NCBI GenBank assembly: GCA_052400665.1
Contig: JBQTGK010000014.1
DNA from: JBQTGK01 sp052400665
GTDB taxonomy: Bacteria > Bacteroidota > Bacteroidia > Bacteroidales > Marinifilaceae
DNA length: 64,000 bases
Direction: 5' to 3' (one strand)
This document shows positions 43,362-52,529 of the stretch, piece after piece. The stretch's first letter is position 1, and the number at the start of each line of letters is the position of its first letter. The position numbers and the translations under genes were made by a program. The notes beneath the pieces are model-generated. The model worked only from the letters and a program-made list of their open reading frames with translations, ran no database searches and had not been told where the DNA came from.

Positions 43362-46300
43362 TTACAATTTCTTTTTCACTTCGGTTTCTTCGAATGCTTC
43401 AACCATATCGCCAACTTTAATGTCGTTGTATTTCTCGATATTCAAACCACATTCATAACCTTTAACAACCTCTTTGGCATCATCTTTAAATCGTTTCAAC
43501 GATCCTAAAGTTCCTGTATGGATTACAATACCATCGCGAATTAAGCGGATTCTAGAGCTACGCTTGATTTTACCCTCACGAACAATACAACCAGCAATTG
43601 TTCCAACTTTAGAAATTTTGAATGTTTCAAGAACTTCAACAGTTGCCACAATTTCTTCCTTAATCTCAGGAGAAAGCATACCTTCCATTGCCGATTTCAA
43701 TTCTTCGATTGCATCGTAGATAATTGAGTAAAGGCGGATATCGATTTCTTCTTTCTCGGCAAGCTTACGCGCTCCGATTGATGGACGAACCTGGAAACCT
43801 ATAATAATCGCGTTAGATGCAGTTGCAAGCATAACATCCGATTCTGAAATCTGACCAACAGCCTTGTGAATAACATTTACCTGAATTTCTTCAGTAGAAA
43901 GTTTAATCAATGAGTCAGAAAGTGCTTCGATAGAACCATCCACATCACCTTTCACAATTACATTCAACTCCTGGAAGTTTCCAATTGCAATACGACGACC
44001 AATCTCATCAAGAGTAATGTGTTTCTGAGTACGAAGACCTTGCTCACGTTGTAACTGCTCACGTTTGTTAGCAATGTTACGAGCTTCTTTTTCACTCTCC
44101 ATTACGTTAAAGTTATCACCAGCCTGAGGTGCACCGTTCAATCCTAGGATCAATGCAGGTTCCGAAGGACCAACAGTTTCTATTCTATTGCCACGTTCGT
44201 TAAACATCGCTTTTACGTGACCAGTATAACTACCAGCAAGCAATACATCACCTACTTTTAGTGTTCCAGCCTGTACCAGTAATGTTGTTACATAACCACG
44301 ACCTTTATCTAATGATGATTCAATTACAGAACCAATGGCACGTTTGTTAGGATTAGCTTTAGCTTCAAGCAATTCTGCTTCCAGTAAAACTTTCTCTAAT
44401 AATTCTTCTATATTAACACCATTTTTAGCTGATATTTCCTGACACTGGTACTTACCGCCCCAATCTTCAGTCATATAGTTCATATTTGCCAATTCGCTCT
44501 TAATACGATCAACATCAGCACCTGGCTTATCAATTTTATTAATTGCAAACACAATTGGAACACCTGCTGCACTTGCGTGATTAATTGCCTCAATAGTCTG
44601 TGGCATCACGTTATCATCAGCAGCAACAATAATAATTGCAATATCTGTTACCTGAGCACCACGAGCACGCATAGCTGTAAAGGCTTCGTGACCCGGAGTA
44701 TCAAGGAAAGTAATTTTTCTGCCATCTTCTAATGCTACATTGTAAGCTCCAATGTGCTGAGTAATTCCTCCGGCCTCACCAGCAATTACATTCGCATGAC
44801 GAATATAATCCAGAAGTGATGTTTTACCATGGTCAACGTGACCCATTACGGTAACAATTGGTGGACGATCTACCAAATCTTCCTCGGCATCTACTTCCTC
44901 TTCAATAGATTCTTGTAGCTCAACGCTTACAAATTCGGCTTTGTAATCAAATTCATCAGCAACAATGGCAATTGTTTCTGCATCTAATCGTTGATTGATT
45001 GATACAAATAAACCTAATCCCATACATGTTGCAATAATATTGGTTACAGGAACCTCCATCATGGTTGCAAGCTCGTTAACAGTAACAAACTCTGTTAACT
45101 TCAAAACATTCTTTTCTGCTGCTGCCTGTTCAGCAAGTTCTTGCTGCTTGGCACTGGCAATTTCACGTTTTTCACGACGGTGTCTTGCTCCTTTCGATTT
45201 ACCTCCTTTAGAAGTTAATCTGGCAAGTGTATCTTTAATTTGCTTTTGTACATCTTCTTCGCTAACCTCTTTTTTAACAACCCGTTTTTTCTTCAGTTTG
45301 TTAAATTTACCACCTCCTGGTTTTTGACGGTTACCTTGCTGATTGCCTTGTTGGCGTCCCTGACCTGGTTTACCTTGTCCTGATTGGTTGGCAACGTTAA
45401 CTTTTTCGCTGTCTTTTTTAATTCTTTTGCGTTTTTTACGCTGCTGATTACCGGCTTTATCTTTGTTTCCGTTACTAGATTTTTTCTCTACAGGGAGTTC
45501 AATTTTTCCAACAACAGTTGGGCCGGATAGTTTTTGAGTAGATGATTTAAAAATCTCTTCTTTAGCACCTGTTTTTTCAGCAGGAGCATTTCCTCGTTTT
45601 TGAGATTGATGTTGAGCCGAAGCTTTTTGCTTTTCTCTTCTCTCTACCTCTTTTTCAGCTTTTGTCTTTTTAGCAGGACGTGTTTTTTGATTCAGAGAAT
45701 CCAAATCAATTTTTCCTACTACTTTAAGTTCTTCCTTACTATCTTTTTTAGAAGGATGAGTTTTTTCCTCTTTCTTCGGGCTTTCCATTTTAACGCTTTG
45801 GTCATCCTTAGCGGGCTTCTCAGCCGGCTCTGATGGTTTTTCAGTAACTTCTTCTTTTACAGGTTGAGGTTTTTCTACCTTTTTAGGTTTAGCTTCTTTA
45901 GTAGGTTTTTCTACTTTTTTCTCAGCTTTTACAACCTTAGGTTTTACTTCTTCAACCTTTTCTTTTTTTACTTCGGCAACTTCCGGTTTTGCTTGTTTCG
46001 ATTTTGGTTTTAAAGCATCTAAATCGATTTTACCAACCACTTTAACAGGATTTTCAGCCGGAGTTTTCTCCTGCGTTTTTTCAACAGTTTCTTCTTTGGC
46101 AGTTTCTTCAGAGTTGGAATTCAACGAAATTGTTTCTTTCTTTTCTCGGGTACTCTTCAAGTTTACCTTTTCCGATTCTTTTTTCAGATTTAAATCTGAA
46201 CTGTACTCTTTCGCTAGAATAGTATATGTATCTCCTGAAACTTTAGTATTTGGATTAGAGTCAATCTCAATACCTTTTTTGTTCAGAAAATCAACAATTG

Positions 46301-46367
46301 TAGATATTCCAACATTGAATTCTCTTGCTAGTTTACTAAGTCTTATATTTTTATTGACTTTTGCCAT
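43362..46367 (-). CDS. infB: Translation initiation factor IF-2
   Basis: 1001 aa. Binds GTP and initiator tRNA at 30S initiation. N-terminal IF2 domain (IRLSKLAREFNVGISTIVDF), then about 380 residues of Lys/Glu-rich linker holding three copies of a VVGKIDLD-like motif, a second N-domain (VTVNELATMMEVPVTNII), the G domain with GHVDHGKTSLLDYI, DTPGHEAF and NKIDKPGA, and C-terminal domains ending in AFEETEVKKKL. Last gene of rimP-nusA-infB with 64 bp before it. The enlarged charged linker is normal for the phylum. Confidence 0.98.
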   Translation of the reverse strand: MAKVNKNIRLSKLAREFNVGISTIVDFLNKKGIEIDSNPNTKVSGDTYTILAKEYSSDLNLKKESEKVNLKSTREKKETISLNSNSEETAKEETVEKTQEKTPAENPVKVVGKIDLDALKPKSKQAKPEVAEVKKEKVEEVKPKVVKAEKKVEKPTKEAKPKKVEKPQPVKEEVTEKPSEPAEKPAKDDQSVKMESPKKEEKTHPSKKDSKEELKVVGKIDLDSLNQKTRPAKKTKAEKEVERREKQKASAQHQSQKRGNAPAEKTGAKEEIFKSSTQKLSGPTVVGKIELPVEKKSSNGNKDKAGNQQRKKRKRIKKDSEKVNVANQSGQGKPGQGRQQGNQQGNRQKPGGGKFNKLKKKRVVKKEVSEEDVQKQIKDTLARLTSKGGKSKGARHRREKREIASAKQQELAEQAAAEKNVLKLTEFVTVNELATMMEVPVTNIIATCMGLGLFVSINQRLDAETIAIVADEFDYKAEFVSVELQESIEEEVDAEEDLVDRPPIVTVMGHVDHGKTSLLDYIRHANVIAGEAGGITQHIGAYNVALEDGRKITFLDTPGHEAFTAMRARGAQVTDIAIIIVAADDNVMPQTIEAINHASAAGVPIVFAINKIDKPGADVDRIKSELANMNYMTEDWGGKYQCQEISAKNGVNIEELLEKVLLEAELLEAKANPNKRAIGSVIESSLDKGRGYVTTLLVQAGTLKVGDVLLAGSYTGHVKAMFNERGNRIETVGPSEPALILGLNGAPQAGDNFNVMESEKEARNIANKREQLQREQGLRTQKHITLDEIGRRIAIGNFQELNVIVKGDVDGSIEALSDSLIKLSTEEIQVNVIHKAVGQISESDVMLATASNAIIIGFQVRPSIGARKLAEKEEIDIRLYSIIYDAIEELKSAMEGMLSPEIKEEIVATVEVLETFKISKVGTIAGCIVREGKIKRSSRIRLIRDGIVIHTGTLGSLKRFKDDAKEVVKGYECGLNIEKYNDIKVGDMVEAFEETEVKKKL

Positions 46368-46431
46368 ATTTATAAGTTAACTGTTAAAATGTGCCGTTTC
46401 AATAATTTTATGAGGAATTACCTAAAGCGGA

Positions 46432-47664
46432 TTATTCAAATTCGGATTTAAAAACGTTTAAAATTTCATTAATAGTTTCAATTTCCAAATCTGTTCTCTT
46501 TTCCAATTCCTCAGCCGAAAGTTCCAATACGCTTCTTGCAGTATCGCAACCAATTTTCTTCAATTCATCAATGATCCAACTGTCAATCTCATCGGCAAAC
46601 TCCGAAAGATTAACATCTTCTTCGCTCTCATCAGCTGCTTTTTCGCGATATACATCAATTTCGTATCCTGTAAGCTGACTGGCTAGTTTAATATTTAAAC
46701 CACCTTTACCAATTGCTAATGAAACCTCTTCAGGATTCAAATATACATCAGCGCGCCCGTCTTCTTCTAAAATCTTCACAGAAGAAACTTTTGCAGGATT
46801 TAATGATCTTGTAATAAACAATTGCTTGTTGGTTGTATAATTGATTACATCAATGTTCTCATTTTTTAATTCACGAACAATACCATGTATTCTCGATCCT
46901 TTCATTCCCACACAAGCTCCAACAGGATCAATTCTTTCGTCGTACGATTCAACAGCAACTTTAGCTCTCTCACCAGGGATACGAACGATTTTTTTAATGG
47001 TTATTAGTCCATCGAAAATTTCAGGAACTTCTAGTTCAAATAATCTCTCAAGGAATACAGGAGAAGTTCTCGAAATAATAATTAACGGGCTATTGTTTTT
47101 CACTTCTACACGAATAACAACAGCTCTTATCGACTCTCCTTTACGGAAATAGTCAGATGGTATTTGTTCTGTTTTTGGAAGAATTAGTTCATTGCCTTCA
47201 TCATCCAAAATTAAAATTTCTTTTTTCCAGATCTGATAAACCTCACCAGTAATAATTTCACCAATACGATCTTTGTAATTATTAAAGATATTATCTTTTT
47301 CTAATTCCAAAATACGGGCTGAAAGATTCTGACGTAATGTTAAAATTGATCGTCTTCCGAAATCTAAAAATTTAACTTCATCGGTTACTTCTTCTCCAAG
47401 TTCATAATCCTCTTCAATCTTTTTTGCTTCGGAAAGTGAAATTTGAAGATTCGAATCTTCAACTTCTCCATCTGCAACCACCTCACGGTTTCTCCAGATT
47501 TCCAAGTCACCTTTATCTGGGTTTATAATTATATCAAAATTTTCATCGGTACCATAGTTCTTTAATAGAAGATTTCTAAATACATCTTCTAAAACACTCA
47601 TCATGGTAGCACGATCGATGTTTTTCAATTCTTTAAATTCTGAAAAAGTCTCAATAAGATTCAT
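46432..47664 (-). CDS. nusA: Transcription termination/antitermination protein NusA
   Basis: 410 aa. N-terminal polymerase-binding domain (about 1-125), S1 domain (GEIITGEVYQIWKKEILIL), two KH domains (ERIDPVGACVGMKGSRIHGI and EVSLAIGKGGLNIKLASQLT) and a short helical tail (DLEIETINEILNVFKSEF). It lacks the two long acidic repeats of the E. coli protein, as is usual outside Proteobacteria. Between rimP (20 bp) and infB (64 bp) in the standard order. Confidence 0.97.
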   Translation of the reverse strand: MNLIETFSEFKELKNIDRATMMSVLEDVFRNLLLKNYGTDENFDIIINPDKGDLEIWRNREVVADGEVEDSNLQISLSEAKKIEEDYELGEEVTDEVKFLDFGRRSILTLRQNLSARILELEKDNIFNNYKDRIGEIITGEVYQIWKKEILILDDEGNELILPKTEQIPSDYFRKGESIRAVVIRVEVKNNSPLIIISRTSPVFLERLFELEVPEIFDGLITIKKIVRIPGERAKVAVESYDERIDPVGACVGMKGSRIHGIVRELKNENIDVINYTTNKQLFITRSLNPAKVSSVKILEEDGRADVYLNPEEVSLAIGKGGLNIKLASQLTGYEIDVYREKAADESEEDVNLSEFADEIDSWIIDELKKIGCDTARSVLELSAEELEKRTDLEIETINEILNVFKSEFE

Positions 47665-47684
47665 GTTATTCAGCTGTTTACTTG

Positions 47685-48149
47685 TTAAAAAGTAATGATA
47701 TCTTTTGTTGTTTTAATTTGATCAAAAGTGAAAGTGTATGGCGTAAGAATGACTTGCTTCTTCTTTTTACCTTCAACTTTTACTTTCTCTTCAACCTCAA
47801 CTGTTATTTCGTTTTCACCTACGGTGATTAATTTCCCTTTTTGTTTTAATCCCTCGGTAGTAAGGATTTCCACATCTTTACCAATGTTTTTATGGTATTG
47901 TTGAATGACCTGGAATGGTTGACCGATTCCTGCCGAAGCAACCTGAAGTTCAAAATCTTCAATATCTCGATCAAAGTTTTTTTCAATTGCCCGACTTAAC
48001 TCAATACAGGTGCTAATTGGTACACCATCCATACTGTCAATCATTACTGAAATTGCATTACTCGTCGATACAGTTATATCCACAATGAATAGATCTGTAT
48101 CGGCAATCTCTTTTTCAACAATTTCAAGTACATTTTTTTTATCAATCAT
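47685..48149 (-). CDS. rimP: Ribosome maturation factor RimP
   Basis: 154 aa from the ATG at 48149. A reading from 48251 was rejected because it would run through the promoter at 48221-48252 and add 34 residues not seen in the family. It assists 30S assembly. N-terminal domain with ISVMIDSMDGVPISTCIELS and RAIEKNFDRDIEDFELQVAS, then AGIGQPFQVIQQYHKNIG, and a C-terminal SH3-like domain with a long basic hairpin (KVEGKKKKQV). First gene of the operon. Confidence 0.95.
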   Translation of the reverse strand: MIDKKNVLEIVEKEIADTDLFIVDITVSTSNAISVMIDSMDGVPISTCIELSRAIEKNFDRDIEDFELQVASAGIGQPFQVIQQYHKNIGKDVEILTTEGLKQKGKLITVGENEITVEVEEKVKVEGKKKKQVILTPYTFTFDQIKTTKDIITF

Positions 48150-48171
48150 ATATCGGTTAATGTCAATAAAA

Positions 48172-48192
48172 TAGGGGACTTTCCGCCCCCTA
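48172..48192 (-). promoter_or_regulatory. Leader hairpin upstream of rimP
   Basis: On the minus strand TAGGGG / CCCCTA form a 6-bp G-C-rich stem with a 9-nt loop, in an otherwise AT-rich leader between the promoter and the rimP start. It may be a regulatory or stability element of the rimP-nusA-infB mRNA. There is no T run, so it is not a plain terminator. Confidence 0.45.
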
Positions 48193-48220
48193 AAGTACAC
48201 GTTACTTTTACTTTTCGATG

Positions 48221-48252
48221 CAAAATTAGAGATAAATGTTTTAAAAAGCAAA
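48221..48252 (-). promoter_or_regulatory. Consensus Bacteroidota promoter of rimP-nusA-infB
   Basis: Minus strand: TTTG (48252-48249), 20-bp spacer, TAATTTTG (48228-48221). Both boxes match. Transcription would start near 48214, giving a leader of about 65 nt that contains the G-C hairpin. Confidence 0.8.
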
Positions 48253-48496
48253 TGGCATTCCTCTAAATTATTGGATTCTAACTCCTAAAGAATTTTTTTT
48301 TATTAAAAGCCTTACTTTTTTACGATATAATTTTAATAATTTTTGGTTTAATATTCAGTTGGATAAATATTTAGCTCTGCTTAGTTCATTGGGCTTACTA
48401 TGAAACCTGCATTTCAATAAGTGATGATTTTTTTCTTTCATAGGCATTTTATTCAGCTTTTTATACATTTGTTTTAAACTCAATTCTTTAGTGTGT

Positions 48497-49759
48497 ATGT
48501 CTGAAATTAATAGAGTAAAAAAGAAGATTGTTAACGATCCGGTTCATGGTTTTATTCATATTCCCAATGGAATTTCCAGTTATTTAGTGGAGCATCCATT
48601 TTTTCAGCGTTTAAGAAGAATAAAACAGCTGGGCTTAACGTATTTGGTTTTTCCTGGTGCATTTCATAACCGTTTTCAGCATGCATTAGGAGCTACCTAT
48701 TTAATGGGACTGGCAATTGAAGTTTTGCGATCGAAGGGTAATGAGATTACCGATGAAGAGGAAGAAGCAGTATGTGCTGCTATTTTATTGCATGATATTG
48801 GGCATGGTCCTTTCTCGCATGCTCTCGAATATAGTATTGTAGAGGGAATTACACACGAGAAAATTTCAGATCTGTTTATGAATCGCCTTAATCAACAGTT
48901 TAATGGTGAGCTCGATTTGGCTATTCAGATTTTTAATAATAAATACCCTAAGCGATTTTTAAATCAGTTGGTTTCCAGCCAGCTCGATATGGATCGTTTG
49001 GATTATTTGCGTCGCGATAGTTTCTTTTCCGGTGTTACCGAGGGTGTGGTGGGTTCTGCAAGAATTATAAAAATGCTTGATGTGCGTAAGGATAATTTAG
49101 TGGTGGAGGCTAAAGGAATATACTCAATCGAGAAATTCTTAATTGCTCGCAGACTAATGTACTGGCAAGTTTATTTGCATAAAACAGTTATTGCAGCCGA
49201 AGAGATGATGGTTTATGTGCTAAAAAGAGCAAAATATTTGGCCGAACGAGGAGAGGAACTTTTTACAACGCCAGCATTGCGTTATTTTCTGTATAATAAG
49301 GTTGGAATTGACAGGTTTGAGAGTTTAGAGCCGATTGAAAATGGTCGCAGCGCATTGGAAGTTTTTGCAGATCTTGATGATGATGATATTATGGTATGCA
49401 TTAAAGTATGGTCGAAGCACAGCGATAAAGTATTGTCTTACATGAGTAGGTGTATCCGCGACAGACGCTTGTTTAAGATAGAAATACAAAAAACAGAATT
49501 TACTGCCGACTATATTCAGAAAGTACGAAGCGAAATAAAAAGCTTTTTTGGGTGTTCCGATCATGCGCTCGATTTTTTGGTGATATCTGGTGATATTAGT
49601 AATAATGCCTACAGTTCGGGAGAAGATCATATTAGCATTTTAAATAAAGATGAGACTTGTTGCGATATTGCTGAAGCATCGGATATGTTGAATGTTGATG
49701 TTTTATCTAAAACGGTGAAAAAATTCTATCTCTGCTATCCAAAAATTAACTTCGCTTAA
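48497..49759 (+). CDS. HD domain-containing phosphohydrolase (dGTPase-like group)
   Basis: 420 aa from ATG 48497; a GTG two codons upstream is less likely. The HD site is complete: HPFFQRLRRIKQLGL, FHNRFQHALGATYLMG, LLHDIGHGPFSHALE and QLDMDRLDYLRRDSFFSGV. These are the marks of the conserved HD superfamily related to dNTP triphosphohydrolases; the substrate is not known. It stands 220 bp before lpxD, a neighbour relation common in Bacteroidota, though a separate promoter drives lpxD. Confidence 0.9.
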   Translation: MSEINRVKKKIVNDPVHGFIHIPNGISSYLVEHPFFQRLRRIKQLGLTYLVFPGAFHNRFQHALGATYLMGLAIEVLRSKGNEITDEEEEAVCAAILLHDIGHGPFSHALEYSIVEGITHEKISDLFMNRLNQQFNGELDLAIQIFNNKYPKRFLNQLVSSQLDMDRLDYLRRDSFFSGVTEGVVGSARIIKMLDVRKDNLVVEAKGIYSIEKFLIARRLMYWQVYLHKTVIAAEEMMVYVLKRAKYLAERGEELFTTPALRYFLYNKVGIDRFESLEPIENGRSALEVFADLDDDDIMVCIKVWSKHSDKVLSYMSRCIRDRRLFKIEIQKTEFTADYIQKVRSEIKSFFGCSDHALDFLVISGDISNNAYSSGEDHISILNKDETCCDIAEASDMLNVDVLSKTVKKFYLCYPKINFA

Positions 49760-49837
49760 TCTTAAGGGTGGGGTTGCTTTATGTTGCAGATATTCAGGAT
49801 TTAAGTGCTTGTAAATTGGGCTTAATCTGGAAAAAAA

Positions 49838-49868
49838 TTTTATCTGCGTTAAATAATTGTTAGATTTG
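49838..49868 (+). promoter_or_regulatory. Probable promoter of lpxD-lpxC/fabZ-lpxA
   Basis: TTTT (49838-49841, one mismatch to TTTG), exact 19-bp spacer, TAGATTTG (49861-49868). It predicts a leader of about 105 nt before lpxD. Confidence 0.5.
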
Positions 49869-49979
49869 CAGAAATTTTTTTCGTATTAATCAGATATATT
49901 GGAGGGTTAGGCTTTAGAATAATAAGGGCCAATTCTTTGTTTGAAAAAAACAAAATGTATCTGATAAAAAACAGAACAA

Positions 49980-51020
49980 ATGAACTTTACGGCACAAGAT
50001 ATTGCAGAGTTCCTTAATGGAGAAGTTGATGGCGACGATAGTGTTGCAGTAAACAATGTATCCAAAATTGAAGAAGGAAAACCAGGAACTCTATCTTTTT
50101 TAGCAAATCCTAAATACGAACATTATATCTACACTACCAATTCATCAATTGTATTGGTAAATAAGGATTTTAAAGCAGAGAAAGAAATTTCGGCTACTTT
50201 AATTCGTGTTGATGATGCATACCAGTCTTTGGCAAAATTGCTTGAGATGTATGAGCAGAGTAAACCACAAAAAATTGGAGTGGAAGAGCCGTCGTATGTT
50301 AGTAAAACAGCCACTATTGGCGAAAAACCTTATATTGGTGCTTTTGCTTATATTGGAACTAACGTAAAAATTGGAACTAACGTAAAAATTTATCCTCATG
50401 TCTATGTGGGCGATAATGTTGTAATTGGCGACAATACCATTCTGAATTCGGGAGTAAAAATCTACGATAGTTGTAAAATTGGATCGGATTGTATTTTTCA
50501 TTCGGGGGTAGTAATTGGTGGCGACGGATTTGGTTTTGCACCTTCCTCGGCTAATGATTATAAAAAAGTTCCTCAGGTGGGAAATGTGATAATAGAAGAT
50601 TATGTTGAGATTGGTTCTAACACTTGTGTGGACCGTGCTACAATGGGATCGACCATTATTCGTAAAGGTGTAAAACTGGATAATCTTATTCAGGTTGCAC
50701 ACAATGTAGAAATAGAAGAAAATACTGTTATTGCATCGCAAACAGGTCTTGCAGGAAGTACTAAAATTGGTAAAAATTGCATGATTGGCGGACAAGTTGG
50801 TTTTGCCGGGCACCTGTCTGTTGCAAATGAAGTTAAAATAGCCGCTCAATCGGGTATTGGCAAAAACATTAAAAAAGAGGGTGCTGTTGTTCAGGGATCG
50901 CCAGCATTTGAATTTGGACCTTATCAAAAATCTTATGTATTGTTTAAAAATCTGCCAAAGATGAGAGAACAACTTATGGATTTAGAGAAACAGGTAAAGA
51001 AGATTCAAGAGGAGAAATAG
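49980..51020 (+). CDS. lpxD: UDP-3-O-(3-hydroxyacyl)glucosamine N-acyltransferase
   Basis: 346 aa. Third enzyme of lipid A synthesis. N-terminal uridine-binding domain (LSFLANPKYEHYIYTTNSSI), then a left-handed beta-helix of hexapeptide repeats with FHSGVVIGGDGFGFAPS, LIQVAHNVEIEENTVIASQT and GLAGSTKIG, and a C-terminal helix (LPKMREQLMDLEKQVKKI). The catalytic His lies in QVAHNVEI. An exact 18-bp tandem duplication (50352-50387) codes for IGTNVK twice. First gene of an lpxD-lpxC/fabZ-lpxA run. Confidence 0.97.
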   Translation: MNFTAQDIAEFLNGEVDGDDSVAVNNVSKIEEGKPGTLSFLANPKYEHYIYTTNSSIVLVNKDFKAEKEISATLIRVDDAYQSLAKLLEMYEQSKPQKIGVEEPSYVSKTATIGEKPYIGAFAYIGTNVKIGTNVKIYPHVYVGDNVVIGDNTILNSGVKIYDSCKIGSDCIFHSGVVIGGDGFGFAPSSANDYKKVPQVGNVIIEDYVEIGSNTCVDRATMGSTIIRKGVKLDNLIQVAHNVEIEENTVIASQTGLAGSTKIGKNCMIGGQVGFAGHLSVANEVKIAAQSGIGKNIKKEGAVVQGSPAFEFGPYQKSYVLFKNLPKMREQLMDLEKQVKKIQEEK

Positions 51021-51070
51021 GGGGATTTCTATTTCCGAAATAGTATATCAAAAACATTATTGTCGGTTTT

Positions 51071-52462
51071 ATGGCAGATAAGCAGAGAACATTAGCAAAA
51101 GAATTTACATTAACAGGAAAAGGGCTTCACACGGGTTTAGAGGTGTCTATTAAATTTGTACCTGCTCCTGAAAATCATGGATATCAGTTTAAACGAGTAG
51201 ATCTTGAAGGGCAACCAATAGTAAAGGCAAGTGCCGAATTTGTTGGAGATACATCGAGAGGGACTGTTTTGGAAAAAGGAGAGTTTAAAGTACAAACCAT
51301 CGAACATGCTTTATCGGCATTGTATGGAATGGAAGTGGACAACTGCATGATTGAGATGAATTCTCCAGAGCCTCCAATTTTAGATGGAAGTGCAAAGTTT
51401 TATGTAGATGGAATTTTGAAAGCAGGTATTGTTGAGCAGAATGCAGAACGTGAATATTACCTCGTTAAAGAGCCAATTACCTATAAAGATGAAGCCCGCG
51501 GTTCGGAGTTAACAATTCTTCCTGATAATGAATATAGTGTAGATGCTATGATTTCTTTCGATTCGAAAGTCTTGAGAAATCAATATGCAAGATTAACATC
51601 ATTAAAGGATTATGAAAATGAGATTTCGATGTGTCGTACCTTTGTTTTTGTACGTGAGCTGGAATTCTTATTAAATAATAATTTGGTAAAAGGAGGTGAT
51701 CTGGATAACGCCATTGTAATTATGGATCAGGTTATGGACCAAAAAGAGCTTAACCGAATTGCAGATTTATTCGATCATCAGCATGTGGAAGTAAAAGAAG
51801 GGATTCTTAGTAATCTCGAACTTTATTTCGAGAATGAATGTGCGCGTCATAAATTACTTGATGTAATGGGTGATCTTGCTCTGTGTGGTAAGTTCATTAA
51901 AGGAAAGGTGATTGCATCTTGTCCGGGTCACGGACCCAATACCGAAATGGCAAAATTATTAATCAAACGAATTAAAAAAGAAATGGGAAAAGATTCAGTT
52001 CCGGCTTACGACCCAAATAAAGAGCCAGTATTAGACATTAATGGAATAATGGGTTTATTGCCGCACCGTCCGCCTTTTTTGTTGGTTGACAAAATTATTG
52101 ATATTAAGGAAGACTCTATTGTAGGTGTTAAGAATGTAACAATGAATGAGCCTTTCTTTGTTGGTCACTTTCCGGGAGAACCAGTAATGCCAGGTGTACT
52201 TATGGTCGAAGCTATGGCTCAATGTGGAGGTATTTTGGTATTAAATCAGGTCGATGATCCTGAGAATTATTCTACTTACTTCCTAACTCAAAACAACATT
52301 AAGTTTAGACGAAAAGTTGTTCCCGGAGATACTCTTATTTTTAAATTGCAGTTTTTATCTCCAATTCGTAGGGGAGTTGCTAATATGCGCGGTTTAGCTT
52401 TTGTTGGTGATACTGTTGTTGCAGAAGGTGAGTTTATGGCTCAGATTGCAAAAAAGAAATAG
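51071..52462 (+). CDS. lpxC-fabZ: Bifunctional UDP-3-O-acyl-GlcNAc deacetylase / 3-hydroxyacyl-ACP dehydratase
   Basis: 463 aa, the natural LpxC/FabZ fusion of Bacteroidota. LpxC half (about 1-305): KGLHTGLEV, zinc His79 in VQTIEHALSALYGMEVDNC, and HKLLDVMGDLALCG with the second zinc His and Asp. FabZ half (about 318-463): INGIMGLLPHRPPFLLVDKI and the catalytic HFPGEPVMPGVLMVEAMAQ. One chain thus deacetylates the lipid A precursor and dehydrates the acyl-ACP intermediate of fatty acid elongation. 50 bp after lpxD and 67 bp before lpxA. Confidence 0.98.
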   Translation: MADKQRTLAKEFTLTGKGLHTGLEVSIKFVPAPENHGYQFKRVDLEGQPIVKASAEFVGDTSRGTVLEKGEFKVQTIEHALSALYGMEVDNCMIEMNSPEPPILDGSAKFYVDGILKAGIVEQNAEREYYLVKEPITYKDEARGSELTILPDNEYSVDAMISFDSKVLRNQYARLTSLKDYENEISMCRTFVFVRELEFLLNNNLVKGGDLDNAIVIMDQVMDQKELNRIADLFDHQHVEVKEGILSNLELYFENECARHKLLDVMGDLALCGKFIKGKVIASCPGHGPNTEMAKLLIKRIKKEMGKDSVPAYDPNKEPVLDINGIMGLLPHRPPFLLVDKIIDIKEDSIVGVKNVTMNEPFFVGHFPGEPVMPGVLMVEAMAQCGGILVLNQVDDPENYSTYFLTQNNIKFRRKVVPGDTLIFKLQFLSPIRRGVANMRGLAFVGDTVVAEGEFMAQIAKKK

Positions 52463-52529
52463 ATACTAACTACTACCAGACAGATCATTCTTTGAATTTA
52501 TGGTTTGTTTGTAATGAAATATAAAAAAA

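Noticed and set aside
44995..45327. 110-codon frame antisense to infB
   Set aside because: Arises from the low-complexity Lys/Gln linker region read backward.
48150..48251. Longer N-terminus for RimP
   Set aside because: It would cover a promoter with both consensus boxes and is absent from the normal 155-aa family length.
50199..50972. Long open frame (257 codons) on the minus strand inside lpxD
   Set aside because: Mirror of the beta-helix repeat codons of lpxD; Asn/Ser/Phe-rich with no domain or start context. lpxD itself is certain.
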